From positions 1-64,000 of the forward strand of contig JAVVVE010000008.1 of assembly GCA_036652815.1 (NCBI GenBank): a stretch of DNA of 64,000 bases. The letters are read 5' to 3'. A model generated the notes under the pieces. The model saw nothing but the letters and a program-made list of their open reading frames with translations. It was not told the DNA's origin and searched no databases. Source of the DNA: SZUA-378 sp036652815. GTDB taxonomy: Bacteria > Bacillota > Clostridia > Lachnospirales > Lachnospiraceae. This document shows, piece by piece, positions 24,099 through 32,226 of this stretch. Made by a program: the position numbers and the translations under genes. Numbering within the stretch: position 1 is the stretch's first letter; each line of letters starts with the position of its first letter.

Positions 24099-25816
24099 TA
24101 TTGTCTCACCTGCCTATCGTATCTAATAAACTTATGGATAAAAGCTTCCGGATCAATCTGACACATCTGTGCCAATGCAAACAAGGATGTTTCCTTTAAA
24201 CTCGCTCTCTGAATCAACGTTTTATCAGAAAACAATTGTGCCGGCGTCGTATCGGCTATCATCCTGCCCTCAGAAAAAACCAATGTCCTACTTGTATATT
24301 CTAGCATAAGATGCATATCATGTGTAATCATTAAAACGGTAATTCCCTGTTGATTTAACTCCTGTAGAAATTCCATAAATTCAGTATAATGTCTGAAGTC
24401 CTGCCCTGCAGTCGGTTCATCCAAGATCAGGATCTCCGGTTCCTGTACTAGGATACTGGCTATCGTAACACGTTTTTTTTGTCCATAGCTCAATGCCTGT
24501 ATCGGCCATTTTCGGAATTGATACAGTCCACATTTTTTTAACACATGCCATACTTTATCCTCTATCACAGTAGGATCCATATGACGTACCTGTAAGCTAA
24601 TAGCGACTTCATCAAATAAGAACGGTTTACTAATCATTTGATTGGGATTCTGCATTACATATCCGATATATTGTGCTCTTTCCTTAATCGTATCCGTCGC
24701 CACATCTTTCCCTTTTACATAGATGCTGCCTTCCTCCGATTTTTCAAATCCACATAAAAGTTTCGCAAGTGTGCTTTTCCCGGCTCCATTTTTTCCTACG
24801 ATGCTCACCATCTCTCCGCGATGTATCGTAAAGCCGACCTGTGTGAGATTTTGTTTGTACGGTGTATAGCCAAAGCTCAACTCCTCCACAGCAAGAATAG
24901 GTTGTTGGCTTTCTTCCGGTGGTACTGTTTCCTCTTGTAAAAACCATTCTCTCACCTGATTAATCTGCATTGGTGTCAACACTAATTCTTGTATCCTCGC
25001 CAAAGGCATCGAGCCATCCAATGCTACTTTGGCATACTTTAAGGCTGTGATATAGAGCGGTTCTCTGATCCCTGCTTCTATCAGTTGATTGCCTGCAAAT
25101 AATATGGATGGAGAAGTATCACTCACGATCCTGCCATCTTCCATCAGTATGATTCTATCGGCTCCCATATGCAGGGCATCCTCAAGGCGATGCTCTATGA
25201 TCAATACCGTCGTATCTGTTTCCTGTTGGATCTGATCGATCAGCTCTATCGCATCTTTACCGGCTGCCGGATCAAGATTCGCCAGCGGTTCGTCAAAGAG
25301 CAGGATCGGGATGCGATTGATTAGTACCCCCGCCATAGATACCCTCTGTTTTTGTCCGCCTGATAATTCATGCGGTGCAGCCGTTAATTTGTCCAACAGA
25401 TTGACTTTTACAGCCTCTTCCAAGGTTCTCTTCTTTAGTTCATCCTGTGGAACACAGATATTTTCTAAAGAAAAAGCAATATCCTCGAGCACCGTCATCC
25501 CTATGAACTGACCATCTGTGTCCTGCAATACCGTTCCTACACTCTGGCTCAATTCAAAAACACTCGTTTCTTTGGCTTCTACTCCATTCACCATCAGCAC
25601 ACCTGTAGACTCACCCTGATAGCAAAATGGGATTAACCCATTCAAGCAATGTGCCAGCGTACTTTTTCCACAGCCCGAAGCTCCTACGATAACTACTCTT
25701 TCTCCGCACCTAATCTGCAGATTAATATCATGCAGGGTAGGTTCTGACTGAGAACGATATTGAAAAGAATAGTGTTCAAATGATACCAGTATATCCTGCT
25801 TTTTACTATTGTGCAC
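24098..25816 (-). CDS. fused two-domain ECF ATPase (EcfA1-EcfA2)
   Basis: The 572-residue cytoplasmic protein has two ABC domains in tandem. Domain 1 (about 8-245) has GASGCGKST, LSGGQKQR and ILLFDEPLANLD. Domain 2 (about 305-545) has GKNGAGKST, LSYGQKKR and ILILDEPTAGQD. Both have complete Walker and signature motifs. The GTG start has AAAGGAG 8 bases upstream. It sits between its S component and EcfT, so this is probably a dedicated (group I) ECF transporter. Confidence 0.92.
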   Translation of the reverse strand: MHNSKKQDILVSFEHYSFQYRSQSEPTLHDINLQIRCGERVVIVGASGCGKSTLAHCLNGLIPFCYQGESTGVLMVNGVEAKETSVFELSQSVGTVLQDTDGQFIGMTVLEDIAFSLENICVPQDELKKRTLEEAVKVNLLDKLTAAPHELSGGQKQRVSMAGVLINRIPILLFDEPLANLDPAAGKDAIELIDQIQQETDTTVLIIEHRLEDALHMGADRIILMEDGRIVSDTSPSILFAGNQLIEAGIREPLYITALKYAKVALDGSMPLARIQELVLTPMQINQVREWFLQEETVPPEESQQPILAVEELSFGYTPYKQNLTQVGFTIHRGEMVSIVGKNGAGKSTLAKLLCGFEKSEEGSIYVKGKDVATDTIKERAQYIGYVMQNPNQMISKPFLFDEVAISLQVRHMDPTVIEDKVWHVLKKCGLYQFRKWPIQALSYGQKKRVTIASILVQEPEILILDEPTAGQDFRHYTEFMEFLQELNQQGITVLMITHDMHLMLEYTSRTLVFSEGRMIADTTPAQLFSDKTLIQRASLKETSLFALAQMCQIDPEAFIHKFIRYDRQVRQ

Positions 25817-25844
25817 TTTACGATTCTCCTTTTATCATAATCAG

Positions 25845-25873
25845 TAAAAATGACCGCCGATGTACGGCGGTCA
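25845..25873 (-). terminator. terminator between the S component and the ATPase genes
   Basis: TGACCGCCG (25851-25859) pairs perfectly with CGGCGGTCA (25865-25873). On the minus strand a TTTTT run follows. It lies 56 bases past the S-component stop and would reduce transcription into ecfA-ecfT. Confidence 0.8.
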
Positions 25874-25928
25874 CCCCTAGAGATTCCTCTTATCTTGTTC
25901 TATCAGTGCTTTCTTTAATCTTCTATGT

Positions 25929-26483
25929 TTAGTCTTCTTTCTTTAAGCTTCCTGCACTCGTCTTGGTCTTAGCATATGCCACTAAGAGAATCGTACCCAC
26001 AATCGCTGTAGACAATGCATTCATTACGAAAGCAGCTCCACCTTGTGTAAATACTTTGCTGGCCGGTTCACTATAGATTAAGATATCCAGTCCCGGTGCC
26101 ACGAGCAGCCATGCCACTGCATGTGCGATTACTTGACAAATATTAAAAGCTGCTATCTCTTTACCACCAAATTTACCTTCTTCTATCGCTATCTTTTTAT
26201 GAGCAAATCCAACGATCAGACCAAACACTGCTGACGCTATGATCCAACTCCACCATGGACTGCCCCATGATAAGTCAATCAACACATGTCCGATCAATCC
26301 TGTTAACACACCTACTATAGGTCCAAATAATACTCCAAACACTCCTAAAATCGCATATTGAATATTAATCGTTGTGTTAGGGATTGGACTTGGAATCGCT
26401 ACAAAACGTCCTAATACAAAAAATAATGCTGCCCCTATTCCGATTGCTACAATACTCTTAATTGACAGTTGTTTCTTCTCCAC
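25929..26483 (-). CDS. ECF transporter S component, UPF0397 family
   Basis: This 184-residue membrane protein has about five or six segments. Family features are KSIVAIGIGAALFFVLGRFVAIP near the start and GHVLIDLSWGSPWWSWIIASAVFG. UPF0397 proteins act as substrate-binding S components of ECF importers, usually next to a fused two-ABC ATPase as here. The vitamin or cofactor carried is not established for this family. The start is a GTG (giving MEKKQLSIKS) with AGGAGG 7 bases upstream, which excludes the longer frame. Confidence 0.87.
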   Translation of the reverse strand: MEKKQLSIKSIVAIGIGAALFFVLGRFVAIPSPIPNTTINIQYAILGVFGVLFGPIVGVLTGLIGHVLIDLSWGSPWWSWIIASAVFGLIVGFAHKKIAIEEGKFGGKEIAAFNICQVIAHAVAWLLVAPGLDILIYSEPASKVFTQGGAAFVMNALSTAIVGTILLVAYAKTKTSAGSLKKED

Positions 26484-26561
26484 TTGATATCCTCCTATGT
26501 AATCCATATTTTTATGATTTGACTATGAAATTATACAATAATTTTAAGCAAAATGATAGTC

Positions 26562-27017
26562 CTATTCCGGTGTTTTCTGACATGTGATTTTCTGACATGC
26601 CTTTCGACTTTGGCTTTTCGTGACTAAATCTGCTATAGTAATACCATCCACGACCCGGTTAATCGCAGTATTCAGCTCTTCCCATATCCCCAATGTTTCG
26701 CAGCTATCATGGCGGGCACAGACATTCTCATCCGACTCCATACATGCCACCGGACACAAGCTGCCTTCTGTCAAACGCAGAATCATCCCTATCGTATATT
26801 CTTTCGGGTCTTTCGCAAGCTGATATCCACCCTGTGCACCTCGCACACTTTTCACAAAACCGGCTTTATTCAAGATTGAAATAATCTGCTCCAGATATTT
26901 CTCTGAGATACCCTGCCTATAGGCGATTTGCCTCACCTTAATATATGCTCCGGTATTATTTTCTGCCAAATCAAGCATCACCCTGACCGCATATCGACCT
27001 CGTGTTGAAATCTTCAT
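26562..27017 (-). CDS. Rrf2-family regulator with cysteine cluster
   Basis: The protein has 151 residues. A winged helix is at about 1-85 (MKISTRGRYAVRVMLDLAEN, RQIAYRQGISEKYLEQIIS, VRGAQGGYQLAKDP). A dimerisation helix follows, with Cys residues in LCPVACMESDENVCARHDSCETL. IscR uses three Cys to hold an Fe-S cluster in this region, while CymR does not. The gene lies 30 bases after metQ in the same direction and probably regulates sulfur amino acid uptake here. Two further Cys pairs sit at the C-terminus. Confidence 0.85.
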   Translation of the reverse strand: MKISTRGRYAVRVMLDLAENNTGAYIKVRQIAYRQGISEKYLEQIISILNKAGFVKSVRGAQGGYQLAKDPKEYTIGMILRLTEGSLCPVACMESDENVCARHDSCETLGIWEELNTAINRVVDGITIADLVTKSQSRKACQKITCQKTPE

Positions 27018-27047
27018 CCTGGTAGTCTTACTCCTTTTTCTATCCTG

Positions 27048-27857
27048 TTACTGAAATGGAACGACCGCTCCATCATAAGTCTTTTCCATAAATGCTTTCA
27101 TTTTATCTGATTTGAGTGTAGATACCAATGCGACGATACCCGGATCCTTCTCATGACCTTCTGCCACCGCAATGATGTTTGCATAAGTCTTTGCCGCTTC
27201 TGATTCTGCCGTTTCACAGGCAACTGCATCTTTTCCAACACTAAAGCCTGCTTCCAAGGCATAATTACCATTCAATATAACAAATGCCACTTCATCCTTG
27301 ACTCTGGCTAACTGTGCTGCTTCTAATTCTTGGATCTCTATCTTCTTCGGATTGTCTACGATATCCTTAACCGTTGCTGTTAAACCGGCACCTTCTTTTA
27401 ACGTAATGATCCCATTATCCTGTAACAGAAGTAAGGCTCTCGCTTCATTGGTGGTATCATTTGGCACTGCAATCACTGCACCTTCCGTAATGTTCTTCAG
27501 ATCACTTTCTGTTCCCGGATAGATGCCAAATGGTTCATAATGAATCTCACCGGCATTGACCAGATGTGTGCCTTTTTCTTCATTAAAGCTCTCTAAATAT
27601 GGGAAATGTTGAAAATAATTAGCATCAAAATCTCCGCTTTCAACGACTAAATTAGGTTGCACATAATCTTGAAACTCTGTGACTTGCAGATCCCATCCCT
27701 CTGCCACTAACAGTTCTTTGGCTTCTGCTAAAATCTCTGCATGCGGTGTTGTACTGGCAGCTACTTTAATCGTACCACCTGCCTCTTTACTGCCACAACC
27801 GACCAATGCTCCTACCAACATTACATTTACTATTGCAATTGCAATTTTCTTTTTCAT
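27048..27857 (-). CDS. metQ: MetQ/NlpA-type methionine-binding lipoprotein
   Basis: The 269-residue protein has a lipoprotein signal (MLVGALVGCGSK) and an NLPA-family binding fold (KVAASTTPHAEILAEAKELL, ANYFQHFPYLESFNEEKGTHLV, IAVPNDTTNEARALLLLQ). It should capture L-methionine and related compounds outside the membrane for MetI and MetN. It lies 21 bases after metI, with AAAGGAGG as ribosome binding site. Confidence 0.92.
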   Translation of the reverse strand: MKKKIAIAIVNVMLVGALVGCGSKEAGGTIKVAASTTPHAEILAEAKELLVAEGWDLQVTEFQDYVQPNLVVESGDFDANYFQHFPYLESFNEEKGTHLVNAGEIHYEPFGIYPGTESDLKNITEGAVIAVPNDTTNEARALLLLQDNGIITLKEGAGLTATVKDIVDNPKKIEIQELEAAQLARVKDEVAFVILNGNYALEAGFSVGKDAVACETAESEAAKTYANIIAVAEGHEKDPGIVALVSTLKSDKMKAFMEKTYDGAVVPFQ

Positions 27858-27878
27858 ACTCTTTCTTTTCCTCCTTTT

Positions 27879-28550
27879 TTATCCGGTAATACGGCGATCC
27901 AAGTGCTTTGATAACCGAGTTCCGATATATTGCAATATCTGTACCAAAACAATCAGCAAGATTACAGTTACTATCATAATTCCCGCTTCATATCTATAAT
28001 AGCCATAACGAATGGCGATATCTCCCAATCCACCTGCGCCTACAACACCTGCCATAGCCGAATATCCCAGGATGGTGCCCACTGCAATGGTAGCCCCGAC
28101 GATTAAGGATGTTCTTGCCTCTGTCAACAATACCTCTTTAATAATCGTAAAAGTACTTGCTCCCATGCTCTGTGCTGCTTCAATCACGCCTTTATCCACT
28201 TCCTGCAAGGAAGATTCTACCAATCTGGCAATAAACGGTGCTGCTGCCAGAGTCAGCGGAACGATGGTTGCTGTAGCACCATAGCTCTTACCCACCAATG
28301 CTTTCGTCAGTGGTATCACCAGAATCAAAAGAATCAGAAATGGTACGCTCCTGATGATATTGGCAATCATATCTAAACTCTTATAAGCTATTTTATTGGG
28401 ACGTAATCCATTCTGAGCCGTAATGACCAGCGCAATGCCCATAGGTAGTCCCAATAGATAACCCAGTAAAGTAGAACCCAGCGTCATGTAGAGTGTCGCT
28501 CCAATCCCTTCTATTATCATCTGTATTGTTGCACTATCCCACATAATCAT
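27879..28550 (-). CDS. metI: methionine ABC transporter permease
   Basis: The 223-residue membrane protein has five segments, with the EAA-type loop EAAQSMGASTFTIIKEVLLTEA that contacts MetN. The start overlaps the end of metN by 17 bases, so translation is coupled. Two ATGs (28550 and 28544) are possible starts. Confidence 0.93.
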   Translation of the reverse strand: MIMWDSATIQMIIEGIGATLYMTLGSTLLGYLLGLPMGIALVITAQNGLRPNKIAYKSLDMIANIIRSVPFLILLILVIPLTKALVGKSYGATATIVPLTLAAAPFIARLVESSLQEVDKGVIEAAQSMGASTFTIIKEVLLTEARTSLIVGATIAVGTILGYSAMAGVVGAGGLGDIAIRYGYYRYEAGIMIVTVILLIVLVQILQYIGTRLSKHLDRRITG

Positions 28551-29544
28551 TCAACTCCTCTACTGTTAGATTGCGTTCCTTTAGATAATGTATCATCTTA
28601 TTGGCAATGGCTTCCTCTTCCGGGAGCTGTAATATCATCTCCCCATGTGCAATACCATTGATATCTTTGGTGTCAGCCAATAGGATATTGGCAGGAACCT
28701 TGCATTCCAATACCATATTTCCAATCACCGGTTCAAAGGAAGAATTCTCTGTAAATACGATTCTGATACAACGCTTTCCTTCCATAATCGAATACTTGTG
28801 TTCATCCTGAAAAACTAATTTCTTGGCAGCCTGTGTCTGTGGTTTTGAAAACACATCTTCCACCAAACCATGCTCTGCTAAGCTACCCTGATCAATGATC
28901 GCTACGTGCGTACAGATCTCCTGTACCACTGTCATCTCATGGGTGATAATTACGATTGTAATCCCATATTGTTTATTAATATCCTTAAGTAGACTCAGAA
29001 TCGATTTGGTAGTCGTCGGATCCAGCGCACTGGTAGCTTCATCACACAGGAGTATCTTAGGATTCATAGCCAAGGCTCTGGCAATCGCAACTCTTTGTTT
29101 CTGACCACCTGATAATTGTGCCGGATAAGCCGTTTCCTTGTCTGTCAAATCCACTATTTTTAATAACTCACGAGCTTTCTCACGAGCTTCTTTCTTCTTA
29201 TGTCCTGTAATCTCCATCGGAAAGCATATATTATCCAAAACCGTTCTCTGCATCAGCAGATTGAAATGCTGAAAAATCATCGCAATCTCAGTACGCACCT
29301 GACGAAGCTGTGCTTCTGTCATCTGTGACAGGTCTTTTCCTTCTATCATAACTGTACCTGTCGTTGGTTTCTCCAAGTAATTCAGGCAACGAACCAATGT
29401 ACTTTTTCCGGCACCGCTCATCCCGATGATACCATAGATATCTCCCTTGGCAATCTCCAGGGTAATCCCTTTTAATGCTTCTACCGTATTGTCTTTTCCT
29501 GCAAAAGTCTTACCGACATTATTGACTTGAATCATCGTCTCCAT
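28534..29544 (-). CDS. metN: methionine ABC transporter ATPase with NIL domain
   Basis: The protein has 336 residues. The ABC domain (about 5-245) carries GMSGAGKST, LSGGQKQR and ILLCDEATSALD. The C-terminal NIL domain (about 260-335) binds methionine for trans-inhibition of transport in relatives. It is the first gene of metN-metI-metQ-rrf2. Rrf2-type control is suggested by the operon, and no S-box or T-box leader is visible in the 116 bases upstream. Confidence 0.94.
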   Translation of the reverse strand: METMIQVNNVGKTFAGKDNTVEALKGITLEIAKGDIYGIIGMSGAGKSTLVRCLNYLEKPTTGTVMIEGKDLSQMTEAQLRQVRTEIAMIFQHFNLLMQRTVLDNICFPMEITGHKKKEAREKARELLKIVDLTDKETAYPAQLSGGQKQRVAIARALAMNPKILLCDEATSALDPTTTKSILSLLKDINKQYGITIVIITHEMTVVQEICTHVAIIDQGSLAEHGLVEDVFSKPQTQAAKKLVFQDEHKYSIMEGKRCIRIVFTENSSFEPVIGNMVLECKVPANILLADTKDINGIAHGEMILQLPEEEAIANKMIHYLKERNLTVEELNDYVG

Positions 29545-29660
29545 CTGTCACCTGTTATTCTAAGACATACACCCCAATCACTCGTGTATTCCTTGTATTT
29601 GTGCATGTTACACGCTCTTTATCATATCATAAATTTTTATATCCTGCAATCATACCGAAT

Positions 29661-30596
29661 CTATTCTTCGGGAAATAAAGGCGTAGACAGATATCGGTCT
29701 CCCGAATCCGGCAATAATACAACGATGGTCTTGCCTGCATATTCCGCACGTTTTGCAAGCTCTGCTGCCGCAAACAGTGCAGCCCCGGATGAGATACCGA
29801 CGAGGATCCCCTCCTGTTTCGCAATCTGCCTTGCTGACTCAAAAGCGTCTTCATTCTTTACACGATAAATCTCATCATAGATATCCGTATTCAATACCTT
29901 GGGGATAAAACCTGCTCCGATCCCCTGTATCACATGGGCTCCCTGCTTGCCACCCGATAATACCGGCGAGCTGTCAGGTTCTACCGCAATAATCCGAATC
30001 AAAGGATTCTTTGCTTTCAAATATTCGCCGACCCCGGTTATCGTACCTCCGCTTCCGACTCCTGCAACAAAAACATCGATCTGACCCTCTGTATCTTCCC
30101 ATATCTCGGGACCCGTTGTTTTCCTATGGACCTCGGCATTTGCCTCATTATCAAACTGCCCCAAAATAACAGCGCCCGGGATCTGATTCTTTAGTTCTTC
30201 TGCTTTGGCAATCGCACCGCTCATCCCCTTGGCACCCTCCGTTAAGACTATCTGTGCCCCATAAGCCTTTAACAGCTTTCTTCGCTCCACACTCATCGTC
30301 TCCGGTAAGATCAGGATTGCACGATACCCTCTGGCAGCTGCCACTGCTGCAATACCGATACCCGTATTCCCACTCGTTGGCTCTATAATGGTACCACCCT
30401 GTTTCAGCATACCACTGTTCACCGCCTCCTCGATCATAGCCAGTGCCACCCTGTCCTTAACACTTCCCGATGGATTCAGATACTCTAATTTAACCAGTAA
30501 TGTCGCTTTTGCTCCTATCTGTTTTTCATAATGTACTGCTTCCATTAAGGGCGTATGTCCTATTAATTGTGTCGCACTTGTTTTAATATTCTTCAT
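29661..30596 (-). CDS. cysK: cysteine synthase (O-acetylserine sulfhydrylase)
   Basis: The 311-residue PLP enzyme makes cysteine from O-acetylserine and sulfide. Motifs are the PLP-lysine segment NPSGSVKDRVAL, the substrate loop EPTSGNTGIGIA, phosphate-binding GVGSGGTITGVG and GISSGAALFAA. It precedes metNIQ by 116 bases on the same strand, so sulfur amino acid supply and uptake are grouped. The ribosome binding site is AAGGGAGAAGG. Confidence 0.94.
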   Translation of the reverse strand: MKNIKTSATQLIGHTPLMEAVHYEKQIGAKATLLVKLEYLNPSGSVKDRVALAMIEEAVNSGMLKQGGTIIEPTSGNTGIGIAAVAAARGYRAILILPETMSVERRKLLKAYGAQIVLTEGAKGMSGAIAKAEELKNQIPGAVILGQFDNEANAEVHRKTTGPEIWEDTEGQIDVFVAGVGSGGTITGVGEYLKAKNPLIRIIAVEPDSSPVLSGGKQGAHVIQGIGAGFIPKVLNTDIYDEIYRVKNEDAFESARQIAKQEGILVGISSGAALFAAAELAKRAEYAGKTIVVLLPDSGDRYLSTPLFPEE

Positions 30597-30771
30597 AGAC
30601 TGCCTTCTCCCTTTATTGTTTTGTATTTTTCATTCATACTCATTCACTAGGATTGTTATGGTTTGTATTGTATGCCTTCTTCCTATGAGTGTCAATCTTT
30701 TTAATGTGCTCTATATACAAATCGCGCTGCTTTTGCTATACTTTAGGAAAACAGAACGAAGGGAAATGCAT

Positions 30772-31710
30772 ATGAATAAGAAAAAAGTAGTCGTATCATT
30801 AGGGCATGATGCTTTTGGCGGTACTACCCTTGCACAATGGGATGCCGTAAGAGTCACGGTAAAATCCTTAGCTGATTTGATAGAATCCGGTTATCAACTG
30901 ATTATCACACATAGTAATGGACCTCAGGTCAGTATGATCCATAAAGCCATGACGGAATTAAGACGTATCTATATTGATTACACCCCGGCACCGATGTGTG
31001 TCTGCTCTGCGATGAGTCAGGGTTATATCGGCTTTGATATCCAAACTGCACTCCGCGCCGAATTATTAAGCCGTGGTGTTTCACAGACAGTCAGCACTCT
31101 ATTAACACAGGTAACCGTAGATCCTTACGATGAATCCTTCTATGAACCTACCAAATGTATTGGTCGTTATATGTCCAAAGAAGATGCTGATATTGAAGTC
31201 AAAAAGGGGAATTACGTAACAGAAGAGCCCGGAAAAGGATATTTGAGAGTCGTTGCAACTCCTAAGCCTATCGATATTGTAGAGATAGAAGCCATTAAAG
31301 CACTGGTAGATGCCGGACAAATCGTAATTGCCTGCGGTGGTGGCGGTATCCCCGTCATCGAACAGCCGGGTGCTCTAAAAGGAGCTTCTGCTGTTATCGA
31401 AAAAGACTGCATCGCCGGTAAGTTAGCCTCTGACCTGGCTGTAGAAGAATTCCTCATCTATACCAGTGTAGACGGTGTCTATCTGAATTATGGAAAAGAG
31501 AATCAATCTCTCATCCCATCCATGAACCTGGCACAAGCCAGACAATATCTGGCAGAAGGTCAGTTTGCAGCAGGTACCATGTTGCCTAAGATCGAGGCTG
31601 CCATTGCTTATCTAAGTGCCGTACCAACCGGTTCTGTCCTCATTACCTCACTGTCACATACCGACGATGCACTCAGAGGTAAGAGTGGTACTATCATTAC
31701 AGCATCTTAA
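30772..31710 (+). CDS. carbamate kinase-like amino acid kinase
   Basis: The 312-residue amino acid kinase fold resembles ArcC, which makes ATP from carbamoyl phosphate. Conserved segments are THSNGPQV, CGGGGIPVIE, AVIEKDCIAGKLASDLAVEE and GTMLPKIEAAI. The nucleotide-binding start reads VVSLGHDAFGG in place of the usual VALGGNAL, so the substrate may differ. No arginine deiminase genes are nearby. The start is the second ATG (MNKKK) with GAAGGGA upstream. The 3' end overlaps the convergent lspA-like gene by 14 bases. Confidence 0.82.
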   Translation: MNKKKVVVSLGHDAFGGTTLAQWDAVRVTVKSLADLIESGYQLIITHSNGPQVSMIHKAMTELRRIYIDYTPAPMCVCSAMSQGYIGFDIQTALRAELLSRGVSQTVSTLLTQVTVDPYDESFYEPTKCIGRYMSKEDADIEVKKGNYVTEEPGKGYLRVVATPKPIDIVEIEAIKALVDAGQIVIACGGGGIPVIEQPGALKGASAVIEKDCIAGKLASDLAVEEFLIYTSVDGVYLNYGKENQSLIPSMNLAQARQYLAEGQFAAGTMLPKIEAAIAYLSAVPTGSVLITSLSHTDDALRGKSGTIITAS

Positions 31711-32176
31711 CGGTTGTCATCATAGCACCCAACGCAATACACAGATCCGATAAATTAAATACAATACGATTAAAATACGTGGATGGGGTTACAAAGCTAA
31801 AGTAATCAACCACGTATTTTTTTGTTAATCTATCATACGTATTGCTATAGGCTCCACCAAGTAAAAGTGCCAGTCCTGTTTTTAAGCATCGATTGCCTTT
31901 CTTGGTTAAGGTCATCACAAACACGACTGTCATTATCCCTGCAAACAATAAGGAAACCATAGCGACTGCTCTTGGGTGTTTCTGTCCGACATTCAGACAT
32001 GCCCCACGATTATGAAATCTCCGCAATCGGATCTTTTTACACAGTATAGGCTGCATTTCCTGCGTTTCCCACTTCTTTTGTTTCTCTACCCTATGTTTGA
32101 TGTATAGCTCTCCTGTAAAGATAGCCAAGATCATACCTAAATATATCATACGATTCCCATCTGTGTATTCATACAC
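31697..32176 (-). CDS. signal peptidase II-like membrane protein (LspA family, divergent)
   Basis: The 159-residue membrane protein resembles lipoprotein signal peptidase. The catalytic aspartates are both visible, in GGAYSNTYDRLTKKYVVDYFSF and VFNLSDLCIA, and the NxGaxxx motif reads NRGACLN. The first half is unusual: a basic segment (VEKQKKWETQ... KKIRLRRFHNRG) sits where a second membrane segment usually lies. It could be a second LspA or a paralogue with another substrate. The GTG start has AGGAG 5 bases upstream. Confidence 0.7.
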   Translation of the reverse strand: MYEYTDGNRMIYLGMILAIFTGELYIKHRVEKQKKWETQEMQPILCKKIRLRRFHNRGACLNVGQKHPRAVAMVSLLFAGIMTVVFVMTLTKKGNRCLKTGLALLLGGAYSNTYDRLTKKYVVDYFSFVTPSTYFNRIVFNLSDLCIALGAMMTTVKML

Positions 32177-32226
32177 TTGTGCTCCTATTACATATACTGT
32201 CTATAACAACAGTTTTGGAGTATTTA

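Noticed and set aside
29545..29660. S-box or T-box riboswitch upstream of metN
   Set aside because: The gap is only 116 bases, and I see no K-turn, T-box sequence or leader terminator pair.
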